From Rhodobiaceae bacterium UBA7804 (GTDB taxonomy: Bacteria; Pseudomonadota; Alphaproteobacteria; Parvibaculales; Parvibaculaceae), in NCBI GenBank assembly GCA_002480495.1, contig DLCG01000017.1, positions 329,548-393,547 of the forward strand: DNA of 64,000 bases. Reading direction: 5' to 3'. The notes below the pieces were generated by a model. The model did not search any database. It was given only the letters and a program-made list of their open reading frames with translations, and was not told the DNA's origin. Below, one piece after another: positions 1-6,765 of the stretch; position 1 is the stretch's first letter, and every line of letters begins with the position of its first letter. The position numbers and the translations under genes were made by a program.

Positions 1-233
1 AACACGCGCTCCACGCCTTCGCCATAGGAAATCTTGCGGACGGTGAAGTTCTCGTTGATGCCACCGCCGGAGCGGGCGATGCAAACGCCTTCATAGGCCT
101 GCACGCGCTCGCGGGTGCCTTCAACCACCTTCACATTGACCTGGAGCGTGTCGCCCGGTGCGAAGTCGGGAATGGTCTTGCCGTTCGCAAGAGCTTCCAT
201 CTGCTCCTGATCGAGCTGCTCGATGATATTCAT
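1..233 (-). CDS. rplS: 50S ribosomal protein L19 (partial, C-terminus cut by window edge)
   Basis: Ribosomal protein L19 lies at the interface of the 30S and 50S subunits. The translated N-terminus reads MNIIEQLDQEQME and continues with the L19 hallmarks FAPGDTLQVNVKVVEGTRERVQAYEGVCIARSG, here quoted in two overlapping pieces: the FxPGDT strand and the RVQAYEGV strand. About 77 residues are present and the rest lies outside the window. A GAGG Shine-Dalgarno core lies about 9 nt upstream of the ATG. It is the last gene seen of the ffh-rpsP-rimM-trmD-rplS series, 100 bp downstream of trmD on the same strand, so co-transcription is likely. Confidence 0.97.
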   Translation of the reverse strand, partial: MNIIEQLDQEQMEALANGKTIPDFAPGDTLQVNVKVVEGTRERVQAYEGVCIARSGGGINENFTVRKISYGEGVERV

Positions 234-333
234 GGGTCTCAACCTCGGAATTGAAGGCGTCCAGGGCATTTTCGGGACATCCCGGCCCGGAAGCGCGCTT
301 CCCTAACATAAATAATGGGCATTGGCGACTGTC

Positions 334-1041
334 TTAGGGCCTTTTCCGGAGAAATTTCTCCCAGAGATCGGGCCGCCTTTGCCTTGTGGTCTCCTCGGCC
401 CTCTCCCGGCGCCACGCCTTAACCTTTGCATGGTCGCCGGAGGTGAGAACCGCCGGTATCTCCCGGCCCTCGAAAAGCTGGGGCCGGGTATAGTGCGGGT
501 ATTCGAGAAGCCCGCTTTCGAAACTCTCGTCCTCGCCGGACGCCTCTTTGCCCATGACCCCCGGCAGAAGCCGGACCACGGCATCGAGAAGCGCCAGAGC
601 CGCCGGTTCCCCGCCCGAAAGGACGAAATCCCCGAGGCTTATCTCCTCCATCTGGCGGGCCTCGATGACCCGCTGATCGAGCCCCTCGAAGCGCCCGCAG
701 AGAAGGGCGACGCCCGGCCCCGCGGCCAGTTCCCTCACCCTTTGCTGGGTAAGGGGCGCCCCGCGAGGGCTCAGATAGATGAGCGGCCTTGGGTCCCCCG
801 ATGGGTGGACCGCATCGACCGCCGCCGCCACGACATCGGCCCGCATCACCATGCCGGGCCCGCCGCCTGCCGGCGTATCGTCCACGGAGCGGTGCCGGTC
901 CGTCGCGAAGGAGCGGATATCGACCGCCTCGAGGCTCCAGGTGCCCGCTTCGAGCGCCCGGCCCGCCAGCGACAGGCCGAGAGGCCCCGGAAACATCTCC
1001 GGGAAGAGCGTGAGGACGGTGGCCGACCAGCTGTCACTCAT
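334..1041 (-). CDS. trmD: tRNA (guanosine(37)-N1)-methyltransferase TrmD
   Basis: Methylates N1 of G37 next to the anticodon of tRNAs reading CNN codons, using S-adenosylmethionine, and so prevents +1 frameshifting. The 235-residue protein is of normal length. It begins with the family motif TVLTLFPEMFPGPLG and contains the SPOUT trefoil-knot segments LLCGRFEGLDQRVIE and EISLGDFVLSGGE, which bind SAM and the G37 region. The ATG start overlaps the 3' end of rimM by 8 bp, indicating translational coupling in the ribosomal operon. Only the trailing residues, which vary in the family, are unremarkable. Confidence 0.97.
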   Translation of the reverse strand: MSDSWSATVLTLFPEMFPGPLGLSLAGRALEAGTWSLEAVDIRSFATDRHRSVDDTPAGGGPGMVMRADVVAAAVDAVHPSGDPRPLIYLSPRGAPLTQQRVRELAAGPGVALLCGRFEGLDQRVIEARQMEEISLGDFVLSGGEPAALALLDAVVRLLPGVMGKEASGEDESFESGLLEYPHYTRPQLFEGREIPAVLTSGDHAKVKAWRRERAEETTRQRRPDLWEKFLRKRP

Positions 1042-1606
1042 CGCCCGTCTCCGATGTCTCTTCCGCGCCGTCGAAGGTGCCCCCCTCGAACGTACCTAGC
1101 GGCGGGTCGATCACGACCTTCCCGCCCTCGATATCGACTTCCGGCACGTTCTCGTCCGTGAAGCCCATCAGCACCGTCTCGCCGCCTTCCTCAGGCGCGA
1201 TTTCGAGGAGGTCGCCCGCCCCGAAATTCTCGACCCCGACGACCCGGCCATAGACCCGGCCGTCGATGCCCACCGCGCGGAGCCCGATGAGGTCGGCGTG
1301 ATACCAGCCTTCCTCGTCTTCATCCGTCTGCGGCAGGCGCTCACGCGGCACATAGAGTTCCGTGCCCCGGAGCGCGGCCGCCACATCGCGGTCGGTCACG
1401 CCTTCGAGCTCGCAGATGACGAGATCCTTCGCCATGCCCTTCGCCCTGATGGCGAAGCGCTTCGCGCCGTCCTTCGTCTCCACCGGCCCATAGGCGGCAA
1501 CGCCTTCCGGCGTTTCCGTAAAGGGCTTCACCCGCACGAGACCGCGCACGCCATGCGCGCCCGTGACGACGCCGAGACAGATGAGGTTCCGCTGCCCGCC
1601 AGCCAT
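1034..1606 (-). CDS. rimM: Ribosome maturation factor RimM
   Basis: Binds ribosomal protein S19 and assists assembly of the 30S head domain. The 190-residue protein has the N-terminal RimM beta-barrel, seen as CLGVVTGAHGVRGLVRVKPFT, and the C-terminal PRC-barrel, seen as EEGWYHADLIGLRAV followed by GRVVGVENFGAGDLLEI. The last 25 or so residues are an acidic, low-complexity tail. It lies between rpsP and trmD, overlapping trmD by 8 bp, which is the conserved bacterial order. The ATG at the 5' end directly precedes the family motif, so the start is well supported. Confidence 0.96.
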   Translation of the reverse strand: MAGGQRNLICLGVVTGAHGVRGLVRVKPFTETPEGVAAYGPVETKDGAKRFAIRAKGMAKDLVICELEGVTDRDVAAALRGTELYVPRERLPQTDEDEEGWYHADLIGLRAVGIDGRVYGRVVGVENFGAGDLLEIAPEEGGETVLMGFTDENVPEVDIEGGKVVIDPPLGTFEGGTFDGAEETSETGDE

Positions 1607-1627
1607 TGGCGCGACGCGCAGGCGTTG

Positions 1628-2038
1628 TTACGCCTGCGCCTCTTCGGCAGGGGCTTCCTCGGCCGGAGCCTCGGCAGCGGCCTTCGCGGCCTCGGCGGCT
1701 TCTTCCGCCGCCATGCGCGCGGCTTCGAGACGCTCCTGCGCCTTCGCCTTCGGCTTCGCCTTGTTCGGGTTGTTGCGGGCTTCGCGCGTCATGACGCCGG
1801 CATCGCTGAGGAAGCGGGCAACGCGGTCCGTCGGCAGCGCGCCGACGCCGATCCAGTGCTTCGCACGCTCGATATCGAGCACCACGCGTTCCGCATTGTC
1901 CTTCGGGAGCAGCGGATTGAACGTGCCGATCTTCTCGATGAAGCGGCCGTCGCGGGGCGAACGCGTATCGGCGATCACGACGCGGTAGAAGGGCCGCTTC
2001 TTGGCGCCGCCACGGGCGAGCCGGATTTTGAGAGCCAT
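1628..2038 (-). CDS. rpsP: 30S ribosomal protein S16 with an acidic Ala/Glu tail
   Basis: S16 binds 16S rRNA early in 30S assembly. The N-terminus MALKIRLARGGAKKRPFYRV is the canonical S16 start, followed by PRDGRFIEKIGTFNPL. The protein has 136 residues against about 80 to 90 in E. coli; from about residue 90 it becomes an Ala/Glu/Lys-rich tail ending in EEAPAEEAPAEEAQA. Extended S16 tails are common in alphaproteobacteria, so this is a lineage trait and not a fusion. It lies 21 bp upstream of rimM on the same strand and 74 bp downstream of ffh. Confidence 0.97.
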   Translation of the reverse strand: MALKIRLARGGAKKRPFYRVVIADTRSPRDGRFIEKIGTFNPLLPKDNAERVVLDIERAKHWIGVGALPTDRVARFLSDAGVMTREARNNPNKAKPKAKAQERLEAARMAAEEAAEAAKAAAEAPAEEAPAEEAQA

Positions 2039-2112
2039 CTTGTCTTACCTTTCAAGTAGTCCGGCCATCGCTGCCGGAGATCAGTCCATCCGTATACGGA
2101 TATTTCTCGAAT

Positions 2113-3651
2113 TCACTTTTTCTTCTTGCCGGAAGGAAGCCCCGGAAGGCCGGGCGGCATGCCGCCACCGAAGCCCGAGCCGGGAAGCCCCGGAAGGCCG
2201 CCGCCGGAGAGCCCCTTGGGAAGCCCGGCGCCGCCGGAAGAAAGCGCCTTCTGCAGCGCCTTCGGATCGTTTGCGAGCTCCGGCGGGAGATCCGGCATCT
2301 GGCCGCCACCACCGCCGCCGAAAAGCTTCGACATCATGCCGCCCTTCTGGCGGCCCATCGCCTTCATCATGTCCGCCATCTGGCGATGCATCTTGAGGAG
2401 GCGGTTGATTTCCTGAACCTCGGTGCCCGAGCCCTTCGCGACGCGCTTCTTGCGGCTCGCATTGAGAAGCTTCGGGTTAGCGCGTTCGGCCTTCGTCATG
2501 GAGGAAACGATGGCGATCTGGCGCTTGATCGTGCCGTCGTTCATATGCGCCTGGGCCGCCTGCATCTGCGCCTTGCCGACGCCCGGCAGCATGCCGAGGA
2601 GACCCTTCATGCCGCCCATCCGGCCCATCTGGCGAAGCTGTTCGGCAAGATCGTCGAGGTCGAACTGGCCCTTGCGGAGCCGCTCGGCCATCTTCTCCGC
2701 CTTTTCGGCGTCGATGGACTCGGCGGCCTTCTCGACCAGGCTGACGACGTCGCCCATGCCGAGAATGCGGCCGGCGACGCGGTCGGCGCGGAAATCCTCC
2801 AGCGCGTCCATCTTTTCGCCGGTGCCGAGAAGCTTGATCGGAACGCCCGTGACGGCGCGCATGGAAAGCGCGGCGCCGCCGCGGCCGTCGCCGTCGACGC
2901 GGGTGAGCACGATGCCTGTGACGCCGATACGCGAATTGAACTGCTCGGCGACGTTGACCGCGTCCTGGCCGGTGAGGCTGTCGGCGACGAGAAGCGTCTC
3001 ATGCGGATCGGCGATGTCGCGCACTTCCGCGACCTCGGCCATCAGCTCTTCGTCGATATGGATGCGGCCCGCCGTGTCGAGCATCAGCACGTCATAGCCG
3101 CCGAGCCGCGCGGCTTCGACGGCGCGCTTCGCTATGGCGACGGGCTGCTGGCCGGCGACGATCGGGAGCGTGGCAACGCCCACCTGTTCGCCGAGAATCT
3201 TCAGCTGTTCCTGCGCGGCGGGACGGCGCGTATCGAGCGAGGCCATCATGACCTTGCGCTTTTCACGCGCGGTGAGGCGCTTCGCGATCTTGGCAGTCGA
3301 GGTGGTTTTACCCGAGCCCTGCAGGCCCACCATCATCAGGACGACGGGAGATGCCGCGCGCAGCGAAATCGAGCTATCGGCCTCCGCGCCGCCCAGCATC
3401 TCGACCAGCTCGTCATGGACGATCTTGATGACCTGCTGGCCGGGGGTGACCGACTTCAGGACTTCCTGGCCGACCGCGCGCTCCTTGACCCGGTCGATAA
3501 AGCTTCGCGCGACGGGCAGCGCGACGTCGGCCTCGAGCAGAGCCCGGCGGACCTCGCGCATGGCCTCGTCGACATCCTTCTCCGAGAGCGCGCCGCGCCC
3601 CTTGAGCTTGGATAGAACGTCGCCGAGGCGGCCTGACAGATTCTCGAACAC
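2113..3651 (-). CDS. ffh: Signal recognition particle protein Ffh
   Basis: GTPase subunit of the bacterial SRP, which binds 4.5S RNA and signal sequences and delivers ribosomes to FtsY, encoded at 8891. The 512-residue protein shows the N domain, then the G domain with GLQGSGKTTSTAKIAKRL (P-loop), DTRRPAAQEQL, DTAGR and TRVDGDGRGGAALS. The methionine-rich M domain follows (GKAQMQAAQAHM, MHRQMADMMKAMGRQKGGMM). The tail is Gly/Pro/Leu-rich and ends in four lysines. Translation appears to start at a GTG. It is the first gene of the minus-strand translation block; the 225 bp upstream to the tRNA have no other gene and should hold its promoter. Confidence 0.97.
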   Translation of the reverse strand: MFENLSGRLGDVLSKLKGRGALSEKDVDEAMREVRRALLEADVALPVARSFIDRVKERAVGQEVLKSVTPGQQVIKIVHDELVEMLGGAEADSSISLRAASPVVLMMVGLQGSGKTTSTAKIAKRLTAREKRKVMMASLDTRRPAAQEQLKILGEQVGVATLPIVAGQQPVAIAKRAVEAARLGGYDVLMLDTAGRIHIDEELMAEVAEVRDIADPHETLLVADSLTGQDAVNVAEQFNSRIGVTGIVLTRVDGDGRGGAALSMRAVTGVPIKLLGTGEKMDALEDFRADRVAGRILGMGDVVSLVEKAAESIDAEKAEKMAERLRKGQFDLDDLAEQLRQMGRMGGMKGLLGMLPGVGKAQMQAAQAHMNDGTIKRQIAIVSSMTKAERANPKLLNASRKKRVAKGSGTEVQEINRLLKMHRQMADMMKAMGRQKGGMMSKLFGGGGGGQMPDLPPELANDPKALQKALSSGGAGLPKGLSGGGLPGLPGSGFGGGMPPGLPGLPSGKKKK

Positions 3652-3876
3652 TGGTTCGCTAAATCCTTGTTACACAAAGCAAAAACGCTTCCGCGAGCGA
3701 ATATCGCCGGCGGAAGGTGACCCGGGCGCGATGCCTCGGGCGGGTCGGGGCGTGTGCAATGTCCCGAAAACGTGGGCGGAACCTAGGGGCTCCCCGCCCT
3801 CAAGTCAACCTGAGGCAACTAAGAGTCATGCGGTAATCAAGACTTTGCTAGCCGCATCAAATCTCGCTATTGAAAA

Positions 3877-3951
3877 TGGTGCCCTCTGTGGGGATCGGAC
3901 CCACGTCTCCGACTTGTAAGGTCGGCGTCCTGACCATTAGACGAAGAGGGC
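3877..3951 (-). tRNA. tRNA-Val (anticodon UAC) with a tRNA-Glu-like body
   Basis: Read on the minus strand, 75 nt fold as a complete cloverleaf. The acceptor stem GCCCTCT/AGAGGGC is fully paired, the discriminator is A, and CCA is encoded. The D arm is 4 bp with one G-U pair, and the anticodon stem CCGAC/GTCGG encloses loop CTTACAA, giving anticodon TAC (Val, codon GUA). The variable loop has 4 nt and the T stem is GTGGG/CCCAC. Oddities: the D arm (TTCGTCTAATGGTCAGGAC) and the 4-nt variable loop match tRNA-Glu, not the usual GGGCGATTAGCTC valine body. The T loop is TCCGATC, with C at position 55 where U is nearly universal. The Val call rests on the anticodon alone. Confidence 0.8.
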
Positions 3952-3953
3952 GC

Positions 3954-4025
3954 TGGTGGAGGCGGAGGGAATTGCACCCTCGGGGAACTGGGTGGGAGAC
4001 CGAGACCCCGTACTGAACCGCCCCC
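3954..4025 (-). other. tRNA-like sequence, probably a degenerate tRNA
   Basis: Two nucleotides upstream of the tRNA at 3877-3951 lies a 72-nt sequence on the same strand with several tRNA features. The 7-bp acceptor stem is GGGGGCG/CGCCTCC with one G-U pair, followed by A and an encoded CCA. A perfect 5-bp T stem GAGGG/CCCTC closes a 7-nt loop TGCAATT, which has G at position 55. The middle is only 37 nt. No D stem forms, and the best anticodon stem (CTCGG/CCCAG) has a C-C mismatch and a C at position 33, so an anticodon (UCC) can be read only tentatively. It may be a decayed tRNA, a tRNA mimic, or an element-borne att-like sequence. Confidence 0.5.
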
Positions 4026-4037
4026 TATTCGACAGAC

Positions 4038-4070
4038 GAGGGCGTCTCAATCACCACTTGAGACGCCCTC
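4038..4070. repeat. Perfect 13-bp inverted repeat (hairpin)
   Basis: GAGGGCGTCTCAA at 4038-4050 and its exact reverse complement at 4058-4070 are separated by a 7-nt loop (TCACCAC). The stop codon of the winged-helix gene (4047-4049) lies inside the left arm. No run of T follows on either strand, so it is not a textbook intrinsic terminator. It marks the left part of the island and could be a 3' mRNA-stabilising hairpin or a nuclease recognition structure; the sequence does not decide between these. Confidence 0.8.
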
Positions 4071-4502
4071 TCCATTTCTCAAAGACCTCCATTTCCCTTC
4101 CACATTTGCGATGAGCTCTTCGTTTTTCAGCCGACTTAGCTGAGGTGAAAGACTGGTGCGCTCTAAACCGGGCAGCCACCGCGCCTGAATACGCTCAAGA
4201 ATTTCCAAGGCTGTAAGTCCCTCAGGAAAGACTTCTGCGAGCAACTCCAAGACCATTTCCTTTATCGTTAGCTGCCGCTTTACCTGTTCGTCCGTCTCTA
4301 ATTTCATAGTCGACTGCACAACTCCGGCCTGCCCGTGCAAGGACGCAGGAGTTTCACGAGCAGACTTACCGCTCACACCTTTCCCCTGAATCCAACTGTA
4401 AAATTCCTCTGCAATCACCAGGAGCGGGCGCGCATCTCCACTCTTTTTAGCTGCTTCAGCTAGTTTCAGACATTCCAAACGCATCTCTTCGTCACGGCCC
4501 AT
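4047..4502 (-). CDS. Small winged-helix protein of unknown function
   Basis: Not a family I can name. The 151-residue protein has a helical N-terminus (MRLECLKLAEAAKK... AEEFYSWIQG), a polar linker at about residues 40-75, and a C-terminal winged-helix-like domain at about 78-141. In that domain LTALEILERIQARWLPG is followed by the recognition-helix-like SLSPQLSRLKNEELI and a wing ending GKWRSL. The N-terminal pattern resembles short uncharacterised proteins scattered in alphaproteobacteria. A GAGGGGG sequence lies upstream of the ATG. It is divergent from the HUH-endonuclease gene at 4810, with a 307-bp spacer rich in inverted repeats, so it may regulate that gene. Base composition is visibly less GC-rich than the flanks. 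Confidence 0.6.
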   Translation of the reverse strand: MGRDEEMRLECLKLAEAAKKSGDARPLLVIAEEFYSWIQGKGVSGKSARETPASLHGQAGVVQSTMKLETDEQVKRQLTIKEMVLELLAEVFPEGLTALEILERIQARWLPGLERTSLSPQLSRLKNEELIANVEGKWRSLRNGEGVSSGD

Positions 4503-4809
4503 AAGGCACCCCCTCGCTTACTCGAACCCGGAAATCATAGCAGTCGGAGTCCGGACTCGTCAACTCAAGAAGTACAAAGTTTTGAGATTCTGGAGTCCAA
4601 AAGAGCAAAAAGCGCACGGCGTGCGCCTACCCGCGCCAATGAGAAACGAGCGAGATTGACCCGACCGACCCTACGCAAAACAGCGACAGACGCCCACGCC
4701 CATCAGAACAAGTTTCCACTTTGTTCTTCAATGAGTTAGAGGTATCCTTGCGCCCTCAAGGCTGACGAGTCCCTCTTATGTAGTATGTCATGCTCAGGAC
4801 AGCGACAAC
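4503..4809. promoter_or_regulatory. Divergent spacer with three inverted repeats (operator or origin candidate)
   Basis: This 307-bp gene-free spacer lies between the winged-helix gene (minus) and the HUH-endonuclease gene (plus). It holds a perfect 12-bp palindrome GAGTCCGGACTC (4547-4558), whose GGAGTCC half recurs at 4592-4598. It also holds GCGCAC/GTGCGC arms with a 3-nt loop (4612-4626) and AGAACAA/TTGTTCT arms with a 9-nt loop (4705-4727). The palindrome lies 45 bp upstream of the winged-helix start, a plausible operator position. Rep-type HUH proteins commonly nick near hairpins upstream of their own gene, so the other two could be origin elements; that is inference. Confidence 0.4.
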
Positions 4810-5391
4810 ATGATCCGTCACCAAGTCTCGCGAACCAGTTCCTTCATCAACCGCCGTCAGGCAGCTCACTTCTACCCGGCGGTTCGGCTAGCGCGCCGTT
4901 TGGGCCTGCCGCTGAACACCCATGTGACAATCAACTTCTACCATCTGGACTGCCCAGGGGAGGATGCGAGCCGCTATTTTGAGCGGCTGAGAGACAACCA
5001 CTTCACACGCTGGCTCCGATACAAGCGCAGTCGCGGTGCACTAGGGGGAACTCCGACCTATTTGTGGGTCATCGAGAACCCCGGCGGCGGCCACCACCAC
5101 GTCCATTGGGCATTGCACATACCAGAAGCCCTAAAGGAAGCGTTCGAGAAGAAATTGCCTCTGTGGTTAGAAGCAGTAGCGGGCGAGATCATCGACGAGC
5201 AGGGTGCGGTTCACAGCACCCCCATACCGGACGCTGAAGGGCTCGTGCGGTACCTCTTGAAGGGAACTCACAAAACCGTTGCAAAGCATCTTCGCGTGCG
5301 GCACAGGCCCCAAGGCACCGTAAGCGGCAAGCGGTGCGGAGTTAGCCGAAATTTGGGGCCAGCCGCCCGGCGGATGATGTTAGCTCCGTAG
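4810..5391 (+). CDS. Putative HUH-type (rolling-circle Rep-like) endonuclease
   Basis: A 193-residue protein with the layout of a small HUH nickase. A beta-strand TPTYLWVIEN (residues 81-90) leads into GGGHHHVHWALHIP; His97 and His99 form the H-x-H metal site. GLVRYLLKG follows, with Tyr148 and Lys151 in the Y-x-x-K nicking motif. The C-terminus has a basic segment GKRCGVSRNLGPAARR. No helicase, transposase or integrase domain is fused. The stop codon overlaps the last 12 bp of the convergent cinA-like gene, so the boundary of any inserted DNA falls close to 5340-5390. Catalysis is inferred from motif spacing alone; an inactive relic cannot be excluded. Confidence 0.6.
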   Translation: MIRHQVSRTSSFINRRQAAHFYPAVRLARRLGLPLNTHVTINFYHLDCPGEDASRYFERLRDNHFTRWLRYKRSRGALGGTPTYLWVIENPGGGHHHVHWALHIPEALKEAFEKKLPLWLEAVAGEIIDEQGAVHSTPIPDAEGLVRYLLKGTHKTVAKHLRVRHRPQGTVSGKRCGVSRNLGPAARRMMLAP

Positions 5392-5865
5392 CGCTTCGAC
5401 TAGGAGCCCAAGCGCCGCCTCGCTGAAGGCCCGCATATTGGCCACGCGGTCGGCCGAGCCGGTGCTGACGGTAAGGGAGGCAGGACTGGGCCCCGCAAGG
5501 CCGATCACCGCCGTGCCCGGGCCGGGCCCGTAAGGCGAGCCGGAAGGGCCGGAGGCCCCCATTTCCGAGATCGCCCATGTGGCGCGGAACTTCTCGCGCA
5601 CCACCTCCGCCATCGCCGCCACGTAAGGCTCGGTGAGGGGCTTCACATCCGGCGCGGGCGGGCCTTGAAGCGCGTAGAGCGCCTTCGCGGCGCCCCGCGT
5701 ATAGATGACGGTCGACCCCAGATAGAAGGCGGAGGCGCCCGGCTGGGCGACGAGTGCTGCCGAAACGAGCCCGCCCATCGAGCTTTCGGAGAGCGCGAGC
5801 GTCTCGCCCCGCTTCTTCAGCAGGTCCGCGACCTCGGCGGCGAGCGGCAACAGCGTTTCCATCAC
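5380..5865 (-). CDS. Stand-alone CinA C-terminal-domain (PncC-like) protein, divergent
   Basis: PncC/CinA-C proteins deamidate nicotinamide mononucleotide in pyridine-nucleotide salvage. The 161-residue protein has the family fold: SESSMGGLVSAALVAQPGAS (residues 26-45, usual motif AESCTGG), STVIYTRGAAKALY, and EMGASGPSG (101-109, usual TGIAGPGG). The family serine is kept, but the threonine of TGIAGP is Met and one extra residue separates the Tyr and Lys of the YxxxxK motif. Activity is therefore doubtful. It overlaps the PIG-L gene by 4 bp at its start, so the two are translationally coupled, and its end overlaps the convergent HUH gene. Confidence 0.75.
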   Translation of the reverse strand: MMETLLPLAAEVADLLKKRGETLALSESSMGGLVSAALVAQPGASAFYLGSTVIYTRGAAKALYALQGPPAPDVKPLTEPYVAAMAEVVREKFRATWAISEMGASGPSGSPYGPGPGTAVIGLAGPSPASLTVSTGSADRVANMRAFSEAALGLLVEALRS

Positions 5866-6683
5866 AGGGCTCCATATTCGCGCACGGCATAGAACTCCTT
5901 GTCCCAGATGAGATAGAGGAGCCTTGTCGGCATCTTGTAGGCCTTGCGGACGAAATTCGCCTGGGCCGCATGGATCTTCCAGCCCCGGATCTTGGAGGCC
6001 GTGTTTCCCGGCGTCGAATGGGTGGGGAGTGGCTGATTATCGGCAATGAAGCGGCCCGTCTTGCCGCCAAGCGTTACCAGCGAATTGCGCGGAATGAGCG
6101 GATAGACGATGTGGCGCGGGCCCTTATAGGCACCGCCGCCCGCCCGGAGCCGCTCTATCGCCTGCTCCGCGACAAGGCCCATCCGCATATGATCCTTGTG
6201 GCCGGTGGCGCCGCTGGCGGGCCAGAAGGCGACCACGAGATCGGGCGTATAGCGCTCCAGCGCCGCCGCGACACGGGCGACGAGTTCCTCCACCGGCTGG
6301 TCCGGCAGCCCGCCATCGGGGTAGTCCCAGACTTCCTGCTCGTCGATCCCGAGCGCAAAGCCGTTCTTCAGCGCCTCGGCCCGGCGGATGATCCCGAGTT
6401 CCTCCTGACGGCAGACCACCGGCGACTGCGTGCCCGCATCGCCCGGTGTGGCCGTGACCATCGCGAGATAGGCCCCGTCCGCCTTGGCGGAGGTGAGAAG
6501 CCCGTTGATGAGCTGTTCGTCGTCGGGATGCGCGAAAACGGCGAGAATCCGCCGCGCGCCGAGCTCGCGCGCAAGCGAGGGGACGCGCCGCGCCACCTTG
6601 TCGTCGAAAAGGCGGCGGAAACGCATGAAGACCGCCAGCGCGGCGAGCGCCAGCACCGCGAGAATGCCGAACAGCCAGAACAT
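5862..6683 (-). CDS. Membrane-anchored PIG-L family deacetylase
   Basis: PIG-L/LmbE enzymes are zinc-dependent deacetylases of N-acetylglucosaminyl or related substrates. The 273-residue protein starts with one membrane segment (about residues 2-20), then RRILAVFAHPDDEQLINGLL; AHPDDE at 51-56 supplies His and Asp for zinc and catalysis. Further down WPASGATGHKDHMRMG supplies the second histidine motif (HKDH). The anchor suggests the catalytic domain faces one side of the inner membrane. The substrate cannot be told from sequence. It is the promoter-proximal gene of a two-gene operon with the CinA-like gene and is divergent from dapF, 82 bp away. Confidence 0.88.
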   Translation of the reverse strand: MFWLFGILAVLALAALAVFMRFRRLFDDKVARRVPSLARELGARRILAVFAHPDDEQLINGLLTSAKADGAYLAMVTATPGDAGTQSPVVCRQEELGIIRRAEALKNGFALGIDEQEVWDYPDGGLPDQPVEELVARVAAALERYTPDLVVAFWPASGATGHKDHMRMGLVAEQAIERLRAGGGAYKGPRHIVYPLIPRNSLVTLGGKTGRFIADNQPLPTHSTPGNTASKIRGWKIHAAQANFVRKAYKMPTRLLYLIWDKEFYAVREYGAL

Positions 6684-6765
6684 GGAGCCTCCCTCTACCC
6701 TGTCCTTCCTTCTACACCCCCACTACTGGCACAAGAGGCAAAAAAGGGCCATATATGCGCCCATC

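Noticed and set aside
3954..4025. Acceptor piece of a permuted two-piece tmRNA, suggested by the CCTCCACCA end and the TGCAATT loop
   Set aside because: No coding piece with a resume codon and tag follows downstream; the next sequence is the tRNA at 3877-3951, and the complete 5' acceptor strand is already present within 72 nt.
4503..4809. Direct-repeat attachment sites flanking the HUH/wHTH island
   Set aside because: Only 6-7 bp matches (for example GTTAGC near 5342 and 5378) were found; these are too short to stand out from chance.
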